A stretch of 64,000 bases of DNA from Limonium bicolor (Eukaryota; Streptophyta; Magnoliopsida; Caryophyllales; Plumbaginaceae): assembly GCA_023374045.1 (NCBI GenBank), contig CM041779.1, positions 299,284,167 through 299,348,166 of the forward strand, in the 5' to 3' direction. The translations under genes and the position numbers were made by a program. Positions 43,579 to 54,262 of the stretch are shown here, in pieces. The notes beneath the pieces are model-generated. The model was not told where the DNA came from. It saw only the letters and a program-made list of their open reading frames with translations, and did no database searches. Position 1 is the stretch's first letter, and every line of letters starts with the position of its first letter.

Positions 43579-46500
43579 TCACCAAATCCACAATATTGCT
43601 CCAAATCAAAAACTAAGCTTAGATTATTGTTAGTTGGAGCAAGACCTTCATTTCTATCTTTTCAAACCCCTCAAAGCTCAAGTTTGATTCCATGGAGAGA
43701 CTCCATTGAAGAGGGAAAATTCAGTTTTAAGAGCTCAATTTCATCTCCTTGCATACAAGGTAAGAAAAGTGACAGAAATTTAAGTTTCCTCCATTTTTCT
43801 TAATGTCCGAAAATCAACTTCTCATGGGATCTTGTTTTACTCCTCGAACTAACTTGTTTTAATCTCCAAGGGACTAGTGGAGGTCCTCTTTGATTCATTA
43901 CCAAAGTCTATCTAAAGAATCCAAAGGTAATCATCCATTTTAATGCTTTAAGCACTCTTTTAACCTAAGAGTAAATTCCATGAGTCTAGGTATGGTCCTT
44001 AGTACTCATTAGATTATTTGAATATCTATTAGAAGCTTAGCAAGAGAACTAAGAGTCCTTGCCGAAATCCAATCAAGAAACCCAAGGAGGAAAGTGAGAA
44101 AAGCTTGAGAAAAACAAGGTAAATTACTTACCTTAAGGTGGTTTAATGTTTTAAGGGATGGGATTTAGATAGATACTAAATGTAGCTTAGATCTTACATT
44201 ATATAATGAACTATATAACCTAGGAAAAAAATAATGTGATCACATTTATGAACTTGTGACTAAAGAGCAAATGGGAATTGAGTTAGTAAAACAATCATAA
44301 GGTGATTTACAAGAACACTTATATTGCTATGGGAGCATTGATGTGTGTAATTGCAGGTTGAAGGCTATATATGTGGGAAATTCAGTGTTTAAATTTATGT
44401 CATTTAAGGGCCTAAGAGCCAAGTCATTTAAGGGCCAAAGTGCCAAGCAATTTAAGTTTATGCACTATATTATGATGTGGTGTAGTTGGGTGTAGTTTGG
44501 GTGTAAAGAATGCTTGTTGAGGATTTTATTGTCTTAGGTGGTTTAAGGATGAAAAACTAAGTGTTTGGGTATAAGAATATACTAGGGAAGCTATGTCAAA
44601 TTTTAGTGAAGAAACTAGGTGTTTTAAGTGTTTTAATGAGGTGTTATGACCTAGAATGTACTAGGAATCATTAAGGGTTATTTTGGTGGAAATAAATAAA
44701 CTAAGGTGTTCTTGAGGATTGGAATGAACTAAGAATGTCTAAGTGGAACTTGAGGGTAGAATGGTGAATTCAAGACACCAAAATCATGGTGTGAGAGGTG
44801 TTGAGACTTGTGCAAAAATTTGAAGGAAATAAGGTGTATTGACTTGTGAAGATTTAAGTATGAACTAGAGAAGATAACCTTGAGAAGTTTGAGTAGTTTG
44901 AGTAAAGGAAATGGGGATGAATAATGATGCTTGAGGAGTGGTCAAAATGGGATTGAAGAAACACTTTGGTTAGTTAAGAATTTTAGGCAATGTTTGTATA
45001 TTGGAAGTGTAAGGAACTAAGTTTCAAGTGTTAGGAATTTGTTAAGAACTTGAACAAGTGTTTAAGGAATTTAGAAGTGAGTTAATCAATGATTCTGGTG
45101 GAGGAGTTAAGAGGGTTTTAAAGTGTCAAAATGATGTTAACGCATGCTAGGACACTTGTGGGAAAGATTGGAGTTAAATAAGCACTTTGGAGAAGGGTCT
45201 GCCTTCGACTGACCCAAGGGACCGACCTTGGTTGGGTCGGTCGGCTGCAAATTTCCAAAGGGGCGAAGTTTCTGACTTTGACCGACCCAGGGGGTTGCGT
45301 CGGTCGTGGGTCGGTCGGGATGGATTTATCGAAGGTTGAAGTTTCTGACTTCGACCGACCCAGTGGTGTTGGGTTGGTCGGGTCAGGCTGTTGGGTCGGT
45401 CAGGCCTTATAAAAAAATTTAGTTTAAAATTTAAGAATAATAAGAGGCATTAGTAGTAAGCCATTAGGAGGGCAATGATGATTAGAAGGATAAGCGTCTG
45501 AAGTAAAATGTTTTAAGTGTTTAAGGTTAAAACTACAAGGACTTAGTGGGTAAACAGTAGTGGTTAAGTAAGCTAGCTTAATTGGAAGTAATTAACAACC
45601 TGAATCAGATGAATGTTTTAGGACTTGAGAATTTGGACTCGAAAGGGGATTAGGCAACCGAAACAACCGACGGTGAATGGTATGGTTTTCTTGTAGCTTG
45701 TTTGCTAACGAGGTGTCCCTCGGCTTGTGTGCTATTTGTTTAATTGTTTAGACTAAAACAAGATAAAGCATGCAACCAGTTTAGTGTATTTCTTGTGTGT
45801 TTGCATTATACTAACACACTTTACATTGAGATTATTTACTAACTATGTTTAGTAAACAATGAGATGAGATAAGAATGCACTCCCTGTTATTGGTTGGTTA
45901 ATACCCGAAAAAGGTTTAACTAACACATTCGTCTTTGAGACTTTCACTAACTGGAACTTGGGGGTGTGAGGAATTCGGGACTGACTCCAGTCATGCATGT
46001 TAAGAAAAGGGGGTTGGTATTTGAATCAGATCCGACTTCCGATTGAGACTCGTCTTTGACTTGTCGCCTAGAGTCGACATATAGACTCGACCACCTTGGA
46101 TTACAGTTCAAGGTGGGAGGCCAAATTAAGATGGTGCGGTGGGATCTCCTAACTCCCAAATTAAGAAATAATGTTTATTTAAACCAATGGAGTTAATAGC
46201 TCATTGGCTAGAGTTACCTTTGACCCGACAAAGATAAACATTGAGTTAAGAGACAACCATTTATAATTAAAGAACGGCCGGTACACTGAGATAAGATTGG
46301 ATATGAGAATGAGAGGATACTTGACTTAAGGAGTTAAAAGCTAACTCACTTACTTAAGGAACACTTTTAAGTCGTTCATTGTGTTTGAACTATGAATTGT
46401 TCATATGTTGTGTGGTGTTTATTGTACTTCTTATTAATGTTGTATTAATAATCAACTGCATGTTTATGACAAAGTAGTCGTCGTAGCCCCTTTAGCTTGG

Positions 46501-46885
46501 GGGCTACAAGTTAATCGTACCAGCGAAGGTGCTAAGCCCCTCGGGGCATCCATATTAATTTTGCAGGAAAGAGGCCTCAGAAGACCCACCTCGAGAGTAG
46601 GAGCGGGTAGACTTAGGATAGCTTTATTTTGAGTACGGGTTGAGCATGTACACCCGTCTGTTGATATTAGAGGTTGTGGCAAACTATGTTAGACTTTGAG
46701 ATACTCGAAACTCGATTGGTATTTTTGGATAAGCCTTGTAAATATTAAGTTCGGTATATTCTGGTATGTCAGACCGTAGCAAGGTTCTGGTTGATGATGT
46801 TTAATTCCGCTGCGATGTTGATATATATATATATATATGGGTAAGATTTCGCGACAACCACGTTTAGTTGAGTTGGGATGTTACA
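43579..46885 (+). repeat. 5' LTR of A, right part
   Basis: It continues the LTR after the B insertion and aligns with about 58714-62039 of the 3' LTR at high identity. It contains the GACCGACCCA hairpin array near 45207-45420 and a TA microsatellite near 46820-46838. It ends GGATGTTACA at 46885. Confidence 0.9.
45207..45420. repeat. GACCGACCCA inverted-repeat array in the A LTR, 73-bp period
   Basis: Units start at 45207 (GACTGACCCA), 45280 and 45353 (GACCGACCCA), exactly 73 bp apart, each with downstream TGGGTCGGTC or close variants able to pair. The 3' LTR copies start at 60339, 60412 and 60485, again 73 bp apart. The stem sequence is unrelated to the GGTCCGGGAC arrays. Confidence 0.85.
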
Positions 46886-46890
46886 AAAAG

Positions 46891-46902
46891 TGGTATCAGA
46901 GC
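46891..46902 (+). promoter_or_regulatory. Primer-binding site of A (initiator tRNA-Met)
   Basis: TGGTATCAGAGC, five bases after the 5' LTR, is the classic plant site complementary to the 3' end of initiator tRNA-Met. Confidence 0.95.
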
Positions 46903-47585
46903 GTTTGTGAACCGAGACCGTTGTAAACACAAGCCTAATGTGCTTAATGCTTATTCAGATGTCAGGAAAGAGAGGAGGCCTAGGCCGTGGCCGAGGCTAT
47001 GATGCTACCAATATACCGGGCGGGCAGACGATCGCTAAAATCGTGGCTGCCGCTCTGGGGCACATGGGATACCATCCCGGTGCACCACTGCCACCACCCC
47101 GGGAGCCAAATTGGGTGAAGAGCCTTGCTGATCTCCGACCCACGTCATTCAAAGGGGAGACAGATCCTGCTAAGCTTGAGGCGTACATCTCCGAGCTGGA
47201 GACCGCCTTTGAGACCCTTGACGTTCCTGCTGGAACCAAGGAGCGACTTGCCACTTTCTATCTAAAGGGGGTGGCGAGCGATTGGTGGAAGTTGGTAAGG
47301 GCCGAGCATGTGGCCAACCCCGATTTCGGCTGGGAGCAGTACACGGCCTTGCTGCGAGCCAAGTACTACCCCGCCCATGTCCAGACCAAGAAGCGTTTAC
47401 AGTTGGATGCGCTGAAGCAGACGGACAAGATGACGGTGGGCGAGTACTACTCTGAGTTCACCTCTCTGTTACGTCTTCTACCGGAACTAGGGTACTCGGA
47501 CCAGATCCTAGTAGACCGCTTCTACGACGGGCTGAGCCATCGACTGCAATATGGCATGGGGCTGGCGAGCTACACGACCTTGCAG

Positions 47586-47663
47586 GTAATGAGAGAGTTT
47601 GAACCGTTAGTAAGTGATTGAATTTTTCACCGTGTGAATGTGAGACTAATACCTTGAAAGCAG
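47586..47663 (+). other. Apparent 78-bp intron 1 in A gag
   Basis: The donor is TTGCAG followed by GTAATG. A CTAAT branch-like motif lies near 47645 and the acceptor is TTGAAAGCAG. It contains in-frame stops. Its removal joins TTLQ to ECYHAVAKVE in phase 0, a natural gag sequence. Confidence 0.7.
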
Positions 47664-47913
47664 GAGTGCTATCATGCCGTTGCAAAGGTTGAGATCAGCG
47701 TCCAGCTAAGGGACGAGGACAATGCTGCTAAAAGAAAGACTACTGGTAAGAGTTCCGACAACCAAAGGCAAGGCGGGTACAAGAAACAAAAGTACCAGCC
47801 TCAGTCCCAGAAGGGTTCGAAGGGAAAGGGAGAGAATGAGAAGGCTACGGAAGAGCCTTTAAAGCTGACATATGCAATTGCTGCTAAGCCTCTGCGCTCG
47901 AAAGCGCCTGAGG

Positions 47914-47991
47914 GTAATGAGATACATCTTAAGTGAGTTAACAATCATTTAGTAACCTAGAGATCATATTACTAATGTTGAGAATGATCAG
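47914..47991 (+). other. Apparent 78-bp intron 2 in A gag
   Basis: The donor is CTGAGG followed by GTAATG, the same six bases as intron 1. TACTAATG near 47970 is a good branch motif and the acceptor is AATGATCAG. It is also 78 bp. Removal joins in phase 1 and puts the zinc knuckles in frame with the gag core. Confidence 0.7.
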
Positions 47992-48122
47992 GTTCAGAGT
48001 CTGGGAAGGGAGCTGGTGGGAGTTACCAGCGTCGTTACATATGTTCGTGGTGTGGCAAGGACCACCCCGGAACCGACTGCGAGGGCAACAAGGTGCAGTG
48101 CCACCATTGTGATGGTTGGGGG

Positions 48123-49761
48123 TGTTGGGCAAAATAGTAGTTAAACTATCTTGCTAACTATGGGCAGTGAACCCAATCTTTGTAGTACAACAAGGTCGTA
48201 TCCACAGAGACTTCGCAACTATCTAATTAATTATCCAGTTTAGTAAATGTACAAGAAGATAAATAAAAGTGCATAAAATGTAAATTGGGGGTTTAGCCGG
48301 AGGCAAGCTTGATTTGTTTTAGGATTAATGCAAAAATAATAAACACAGTAAAATAAAGTAAATGGATGGAAAAAGATATCCTAGGATAGCGGGGGAATTT
48401 CCTAAATTAATTAAACAATTTTATAACCCTGTCTCAATTATTTATTGTCTATTAGAGTTAATAATTGTCAATTACGAACTCTTAGTAATAGCCTCAGTAT
48501 TTTCCTGCTCAATCCGGAGTGTAAATTCCAAGGTTTATTCCTTTGTGGTACCTTGACTATCTCAAAATCATATGTTGATAGTTACCAAATAAATGCAGTA
48601 GTTTGTCACGCTAAGCATTTAACAATATTTGCTGAAAGGAATTGAAACAAGTTTAATAAGAGAGACAGGTGATAAATATTTATTTAAGTAATATTATGAT
48701 CAAACCCCATCCTAGGATATGAGTAAAAATCACTCAGACATTAACAGAAATAAAAAGAAAGCAGAGATAGCCATTATTTTGGAGACTGCCGGCGGAGACT
48801 GGACTGCGATTCGCTTCTGCTCCAGCTCCCTTTTCTTCTCTTCTTCTTATCGTGCTTCTGCTTCGTGGTGGAATGAAGAATGAAAATAAAATGGAGAAGT
48901 GGGAGATAAGAGGATGGAATGGATCGTAGGTGTGGAACGATGAACGGTGGTGGTCGATGGTGAACTGTGGTCTTTGGATTCAGGAAGGGATGGTCTATTT
49001 GAGCAGAAGCAGCGTGGGTTTTATAGAAGAAAGGAAGAGGAAGAAGACAGAGGGAACACCGCGTGAGCAATTTAAGGAATGCACCGCGTGAGGATTTTAA
49101 GGCAGGCGCCTGATATGGTTTAATGGAGTAGATGGATATGTCTGCAGACGCCGCAAAGGAAGAAGCAATTGGGGAAGACAGTCGGTGAAGAAAACCAGTC
49201 GTGACAGTTTCTGGATCTGGGTTGCATTTATTTCCTGTCTGTGCTTTTCATCAGGGATTAATTTATCTCTTGTCCGTCCAGATTTCCACGGACACATTTC
49301 TTCCTTGCTCACGTCCGTCCCTTGTCCGGCCTAATCTCCGCGGACACAATTGCCCTGTCCGTGCTTTTTTCCTCGGTCAACACACGGACATAAGTCCGTC
49401 CGGCCCTTGTCCGGCCTTTGTTATGCGGACAAGACACGGACGCAAATGTTCTTTTCCTGCCTTGGTTGAGCGGACACACCACGGACGCAAGTCTTTGACT
49501 CGTTTTCTTTTGCGAACTTTGACCGGCTCTAGATTCTTCGTTTGGACTCCGTTTTTTCGAGCCGTTTGCGCCTATGCGTTCGTCTCTTTGTCTACTTTGC
49601 TTCTAGCTTGGTTTTCCTCATGTTTAACCAATAAATTTGTGAGATAACCAATAAAACATAAACTAGAGGAAAAACATACGATAAGTGAGAATTGAGCAAG
49701 AAAAGTGCTGATATAATATATAAAATACACCCATAAAACATGCTCATTTGGATACTTATCA
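48123..49761 (-). repeat. 3' LTR of element D (left side)
   Basis: On the minus strand it begins TGATAAGTATCCAAATGAGC at 49761 and ends TTTTGCCCAACA at 48123. A minus-strand TATAAA lies at 49020-49025. Many GTCCG/CGGAC inverted motifs occupy 49270-49490 (for example 49272-49293 and 49324-49345). Confidence 0.92.
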
Positions 49762-51355
49762 CACCCCACACTTACCTTTTGCTTGTCCTCAAGCAAATCC
49801 ATGTACCCAAGCAAGTAGGGAATGCTCAATACTAACAAATATTATTATGAAGGGTAGGATAAAGAGGTGTACAGTACACGATCTTTAAACTTTTCGAGGA
49901 GTGTGATCCATCAACTGCTGGTGGCACAGGTGTACTCAGGGTAAAAATAAAAATTAGAGTTTCGGGGTATGATCCGGAGTACTTCAATGCTTCTTAGTTA
50001 AGGTGACTTTGAGAACTTTTGCCATGGCCAACTTCTCTCAAGAATGGGCATTGAGGAGAAAACAAAAGGAAAAATAGAATTATGCATTTGTTTCACTTTT
50101 GCATAAGAGATGAGAAGATAATATGTAAGCATCAAGCTTTTGTATTTAAGAACACTCAACTCTCTTTGTTGGTTACCAATGGTGTCTTGCAAGTCCCTTA
50201 TTTATTATTTTTTTATTTTTTTGACAGAGAAGCACCCCTTAGCAATCCCTAAGAAAGAAGACAGAAGGAACCCCTGAGCAATAAAAATCCAACCATTTCA
50301 GATCATTTGGTCACACCGCATAAAAATGCTCCTCAAAAGCAAAATTTAAAATTTTTGTACCATTTATCCCACAATTCATAACAGTATTTATTCATAAAGA
50401 GAACAACCCACATATAGAGGGTCCACGATATTGAATTTGGACAAACGCAAGATAAGCAGAGAGATTAAGCATTTTAAGCACAAAATGACACTGAAAAGGG
50501 CACACTCCCCCACACTTAAATTGAACAATGTCCTCATTGTTCACTAGAAAAACAAGGGAAATTTTCAAAAGACCTTTTCGGTAAGTAGATAAAATAGAGA
50601 GAACACAAAGCTCACAAATAAACATTTAAGCATAGAAACTCTCCTCAGTAGATTTTATTTAAATAAAAGCATAATTAAAGAAACTGGTACTCCCCTGAGA
50701 TTATTTTTGCTTGTGTTATAGGAGTTCCCCCACACTTGAGCTTCAGCCTCAAGTAGCGTAGCTTGGTTGCGGTGTAGACATGAAGTTACACCTGCATAAG
50801 ATACTAGAAGCAACCATACTACAAGCGGGGTTAAGAGTTAGCAAAAACAAAATTTAAAGAGAGCATGAAAATTAAAAGAGCATAAAAACAAATAAAAGAA
50901 AAGTTCATCCGGGTTGCCTCCCGGGAAGCTGCCCTTCTTTAACGTCTTTGGCTAGACTCCCGCTTCGTTATCCTGGATCAAAAATAGAAGTAGAACAGCT
51001 TTGCCAGGAAAACGAAGTTGGCAGTAATTAAAAGCAAACCACCTGGATCAAAACAAAACGTTACTTCGGTAAATATAGTAGGAAAATGAATACTCCACAA
51101 AACCCGGTGTTTGAGGAGGTACTGCCGGTAGCGTAGTTCTAACAGGAGACCAGGTGTGATTGGCTTTGCTTCCTCAAATTGGAAGATGTAAACATCCTCC
51201 TCTTGTTGTTGAGGCTTATGGGAAAAGCCGTGATGGAGATGACCATCCATCATAATTAAGTACCTTTAAAAAGAAACAAAAATTTATACACAAAACGGGC
51301 AAATAACGGAAAAAGAAAAACTAAACAAATAATAAACTAGATAGTTGGACCGAAG
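49762..51355 (-). other. Internal region of element D
   Basis: Read right to left after the primer site there is leader, then a stretch (51253-50970) with an acidic EEDVYIFQFEE motif close to the element-C sequence. The two-hairpin element follows (50957-50909). Then comes a non-coding 3' region with an 8-bp GAACAATG-AGGA-CATTGTTC hairpin and TTTAAGTGTGGGGGAG tract (about 50510-50545). The terminal TTTGCTTG-AGGA-CAAGCAAA hairpin is at 49797-49778, with a purine tract into the LTR. No gag or pol is present. Confidence 0.75.
50909..50957 (-). ncRNA. Two-hairpin structured element in D
   Basis: On the minus strand, hairpin one has GTCT-AGCCAA-AGAC (50957-50944) and hairpin two CCGGG-AGGCAA-CCCGG (50924-50909). 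The spacing and GGGCAGCTT spacer are as in B and C. Hairpin two has a third, compensating stem sequence. Confidence 0.75.
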
Positions 51356-51373
51356 TCCCCGGCAACGGCACCA
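51356..51373 (-). promoter_or_regulatory. Primer-binding site of D (tRNA-Asp, one mismatch)
   Basis: The minus strand reads TGGTGCCGTTGCCGGGGA, one base different from the perfect tRNA-Asp site, six bases inside the 5' LTR of D. Confidence 0.9.
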
Positions 51374-51379
51374 AAAACT

Positions 51380-53016
51380 TGTTGGGCAAAATAGTAGTTA
51401 AACTATCTTGCTAACTATGGGCAGTGAACCCAATCTTTGTAGTACAACAAGGTCGTATCCACAGAGACTTCGCAACTATCTAATTAATTATCCAGTTTAG
51501 TAAATGTACAAGAAGATAAATAAAAGTGCATAAAATGTAAATTGGGGGTTTAGCCGGAGGCAAGCTTGATTTGTTTTAGGATTAGTGCAAAAATAATAAA
51601 CACAGTAAAATAAAGTAAATGGATGGAAAAAGGTATCCTAGGATAGCGGGGGAATTTCCTAAATTACTTAAACAATTTTATAACCCTGTCTCAATTATTT
51701 ATTGTCTATTAGAGTTAATAATTGTCAGTTACGAACTCTTAGTAATAGCCTCAGTATTTTCCTGCTCAATCCGGAGTGTAAATTCCAAGGTTTATTCCTT
51801 TGTGGTACCTTGACTATCTCAAAATCATATGTTGATAGTTACCAAATAAATGCAGTAGTTTGTCACGCTAAGCATTTAACAATATTTGCTGAAAGGAATT
51901 AAAACAAGTTTAATAAGAGAGACAGGTGATAAATATTTATTCAAGTAATATTAGGATCAAACCCTATCCTAGGATACGAGTAAAAATCACTCAGACATTA
52001 ACAGAAATAAAAAGAAAGCAGAGATAGCCATTATTTTGGAGACTGCCGGCGGAGACTGGACTGCGATTCGCTTCTGCTCCAGCTCCCTTTTCTTCTCTTC
52101 TTCTTATCGTGCTTCTGCTTCGTGGTGGAATGAAGAATGAAAATAAAATGGAGAAGTGGGAGATAAGAGGATGAATGGATCGTAGGTGTGGAACGATGAA
52201 CGGTGGTGGTCGATGGTGAACTGTGGTCTTTGGATTCAGGAAGGGATGGTCTATTTGAGCAGAAGCAGCGTGGGTTTTATAGAAGAAAGGAAGAGGAAGA
52301 AGACAGAGGGAACACCGCATGAGCAATTTAAGGAATGCACCGCGTGAGGATTTTAAGGCAGGCGCCTGATATGGTTTAATGGGGTAGATGGATATGTCTG
52401 CAGGCGCCGCAAAGGAAGAAGCAATTGGGGAAGACAGTCGGCGAAGAAAACCAGTCGCGACAGTTTCTGGATCTGGGTTGCATTTATTTCCTGTCCGTGC
52501 TTTTCATCAGGGATTAATTTATCTCTTGTCCGTCCAGATTTCCACGGACACATTTCTTCCTTGCTCACGTCCGTCCCTTGTCCGGCCTAATCTCCGCGGA
52601 CACAATTGCCCTGTCCGTGCTTTTTTCCTCGGTCAACACACGGACATAAGTCCGTCCGGCCCTTGTCCGGCCTTTGTTATGCGGACAAGACACGGACGCA
52701 AATGTTCTTGTCCGGCCTTGGTTGAGCGGACACACCACAGACGCAAGTCTTTGACTCGTTTTCTTTTGCGAACTTTGACCGGCTCTAGATTCTTCGTTTG
52801 GACTCCGTTTTTCGAGCCGTTTGCGCCTATGCGTTCGTCTCTTTGTCTACTTTGCTCCTAGCTTGGTTTTCCTCATGTTTAACCAATAAATTTGTGAGAT
52901 AACCAATAAAACATAAACTAGAGGAAAAACATACGATAAGTGAGAAATGAGCAAGAAAAGTGCTGATATAATATATGAAATACACCCATAAAACATGCTC
53001 ATTTGGACACTTATCA
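51380..53016 (-). repeat. 5' LTR of element D (right side)
   Basis: Nearly identical to 48123-49761 with few substitutions and small indels. A minus-strand TATAAA lies at 52276-52281. It begins TGATAAGTGTCC at 53016 and ends CCCAACA at 51380. Confidence 0.92.
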
Positions 53017-53242
53017 GGGGGCACCAAGCCTATGAGTGCTTTAGAAACCCTGAGAGCAAAGCCTATCGACCCGACTGGAAGGGCAAGGGCAAGGGCAAGG
53101 GTAAGGCCGACCAAGGCACTGGATCCGACGGTCAGAAGGGACACAGCTAGCCGCCAACAAAGGACCCGGGTAGTCCAGAAGTTGGGGCCTACTCTTCATA
53201 TATTGGACCGGGAGGATGAGGCTGAACCCTCATCGAGACCAG

Positions 53243-53376
53243 GTACCGCTATAACCCATTAAGTGATAAAACTGCCTGCTTACCGCATTTCATGCATGTT
53301 TGAGTGAATGATTGAGTTAGATAAGATTTAGTATTTAATTAGACCACATGTAGGATATAACTTACTACCACCTTAG
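53243..53376 (+). other. Possible 134-bp intron between A gag and the AlkB block
   Basis: The donor is GACCAG followed by GTACCG and the acceptor is CTACCACCTTAG before 53377. The join is phase 1 and would fuse the gag tail to the AlkB frame at NFNICYP. Frames inside contain stops. It is inferred from sequence only. Confidence 0.5.
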
Positions 53377-54116
53377 GAAACTTCAACATTTGTTATCCAA
53401 TACCTTCAACACTTAACCCGGAAGTGACCGACATCGAAACCCGAGAGATCACGCAAGATCAGTGTCAAGTTATCCACCCAGGTATGATTTTATTAAGGGG
53501 ATACCTGACACCCGAAGCACAAATAGCCATCATCATGAGATGCAACTAGCTAGGAGTGGGACCGGGAGGTTTTTATACACCGGAGTACCCTGGAGGAGCA
53601 AAGATGAAACTAAGGATGATGAGCTTATGCAAGGATTGGAATCCGTATGCCAAGACATACCATAACACGAGAGCACAAGATGGAGCATCACCACCGGAAA
53701 TACCAGAAGAATTTCATCCAGTTGTTACGCAAGCTGTGGAGATCGCTCAGCAACTTGAAGCTGATCCGATCCCAGACATACAAGCAGATCTGTGCATCGT
53801 CAACTTCTATGAAAAAGAAGGATGACTTGGATTACACCAAGACAAGGACAAGACAGTGGAGTCTCTCGAAAGAGGGATACCCGTAGTGTCTTGGTCCATT
53901 GGAGATGACGCGGAATTCCTTTATTGCAAGCAGAAGCGTGTGGATCGTGCCATGAAGTTGGTACTTAAGTCTGGAGATGTGTTAATCATGGGTGGAGAGT
54001 CAAGAATGTTGTACCATGGTATTAATAAGATCAAGCTGAATACAACACCACCAACAGTAATCAATGCTATGCATATGAGACCAGGGCGACTAAACCTAAC
54101 CTTTAGGCAGTACTAG
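53361..54116 (+). pseudogene. AlkB-like 2-oxoglutarate/Fe(II) dioxygenase domain captured by chromovirus A
   Basis: One frame of 252 codons with no frameshift resembles the plant ALKBH1-like group. Ordered motifs are GMILLRGYL, LGVGPGGFY, GGAKMKLRMM, ADLCIVNFYEKEG, LGLHQDKD, IPVVSWSIGDDAEFLY, LKSGDVLIMGGESR, MLYHGI and MRPGRLNLTFRQY. The Fe ligands His (53835), Asp (53841) and His (54015) and the 2OG-binding Arg pair (54087, 54105) are all present. Family members remove methyl groups from nucleic acids by oxidation. In-frame stops at 53547 (TAG) and 53823 (TGA) fit C-to-T decay of CAG and CGA. It lies between gag and protease of A, and no intron is needed within the domain, so it may be a processed copy. 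The N-terminal third of a typical host protein is missing. It ends at a stop where host proteins end. Confidence 0.92.
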
Positions 54117-54120
54117 CCAT

Positions 54121-54262
54121 GTAATACCTTAAGTATGATGTAATGAAGGAAGCACATGATGTAAAAAGGATGGTTATCAATTAAATAACAACGTTGTTCA
54201 TATTAATTGTTACGACTCGTGTTATACCATCAATACTCATGAAAGATTGTGAAATACATTAG
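54121..54262 (+). other. Possible 142-bp intron between the AlkB block and protease
   Basis: The donor is GCCAT followed by GTAATACC, and the acceptor is GAAATACATTAG before 54263. The phase is 1, matching the upstream intron. The same acceptor paired with the donor at 53243 would skip AlkB and join gag to protease in frame. Confidence 0.5.

Larger units (their letters stand above)
48123..53016 (-). mobile_element. Non-autonomous LTR element D inside A gag
   Basis: A minus-strand 4.9-kb element with the 5-bp duplication GGGGG (48118-48122 and 53017-53021). Excision restores the second zinc knuckle of gag. LTRs are 48123-49761 and 51380-53016, nearly identical, so it is recent. The internal region is only about 1.6 kb with no retroelement enzymes. 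It shares the tRNA-Asp site, TGATAAGT ends, two-hairpin element and terminal hairpin with the Athila-like group, and its internal region matches element C. Confidence 0.92.
46959..53242 (+). pseudogene. gag: Chromovirus A gag with two apparent introns, split by element D
   Basis: The start chosen is MSGKRGGLGRGRGYD at 46959. The retrotransposon gag domain is clear (FKGETDPAKLEAYISELE, YLKGVASDWWKLV, LRAKYYPAHVQ, MTVGEYYSEFTSLLRLLPEL). Reading across two GT-AG gaps (47586-47663 and 47914-47991) keeps one frame into two zinc knuckles. The first is CSWCGKDHPGTDC and the second, CHHCDGWGHQAYEC, is split by element D at 48122/53017. A Lys/Gly-rich tail follows. A stop lies at 53148 and a frame change precedes 53242. 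Gag would form the particle and bind the genomic RNA. Confidence 0.85.

Noticed and set aside
49201..49647. 148-codon Cys/Arg-rich frame, repeated at 52388-52861
   Set aside because: It lies in the D LTRs on the antisense strand over palindromic GTCCG/CGGAC motifs; the apparent repeats are DNA palindromes.
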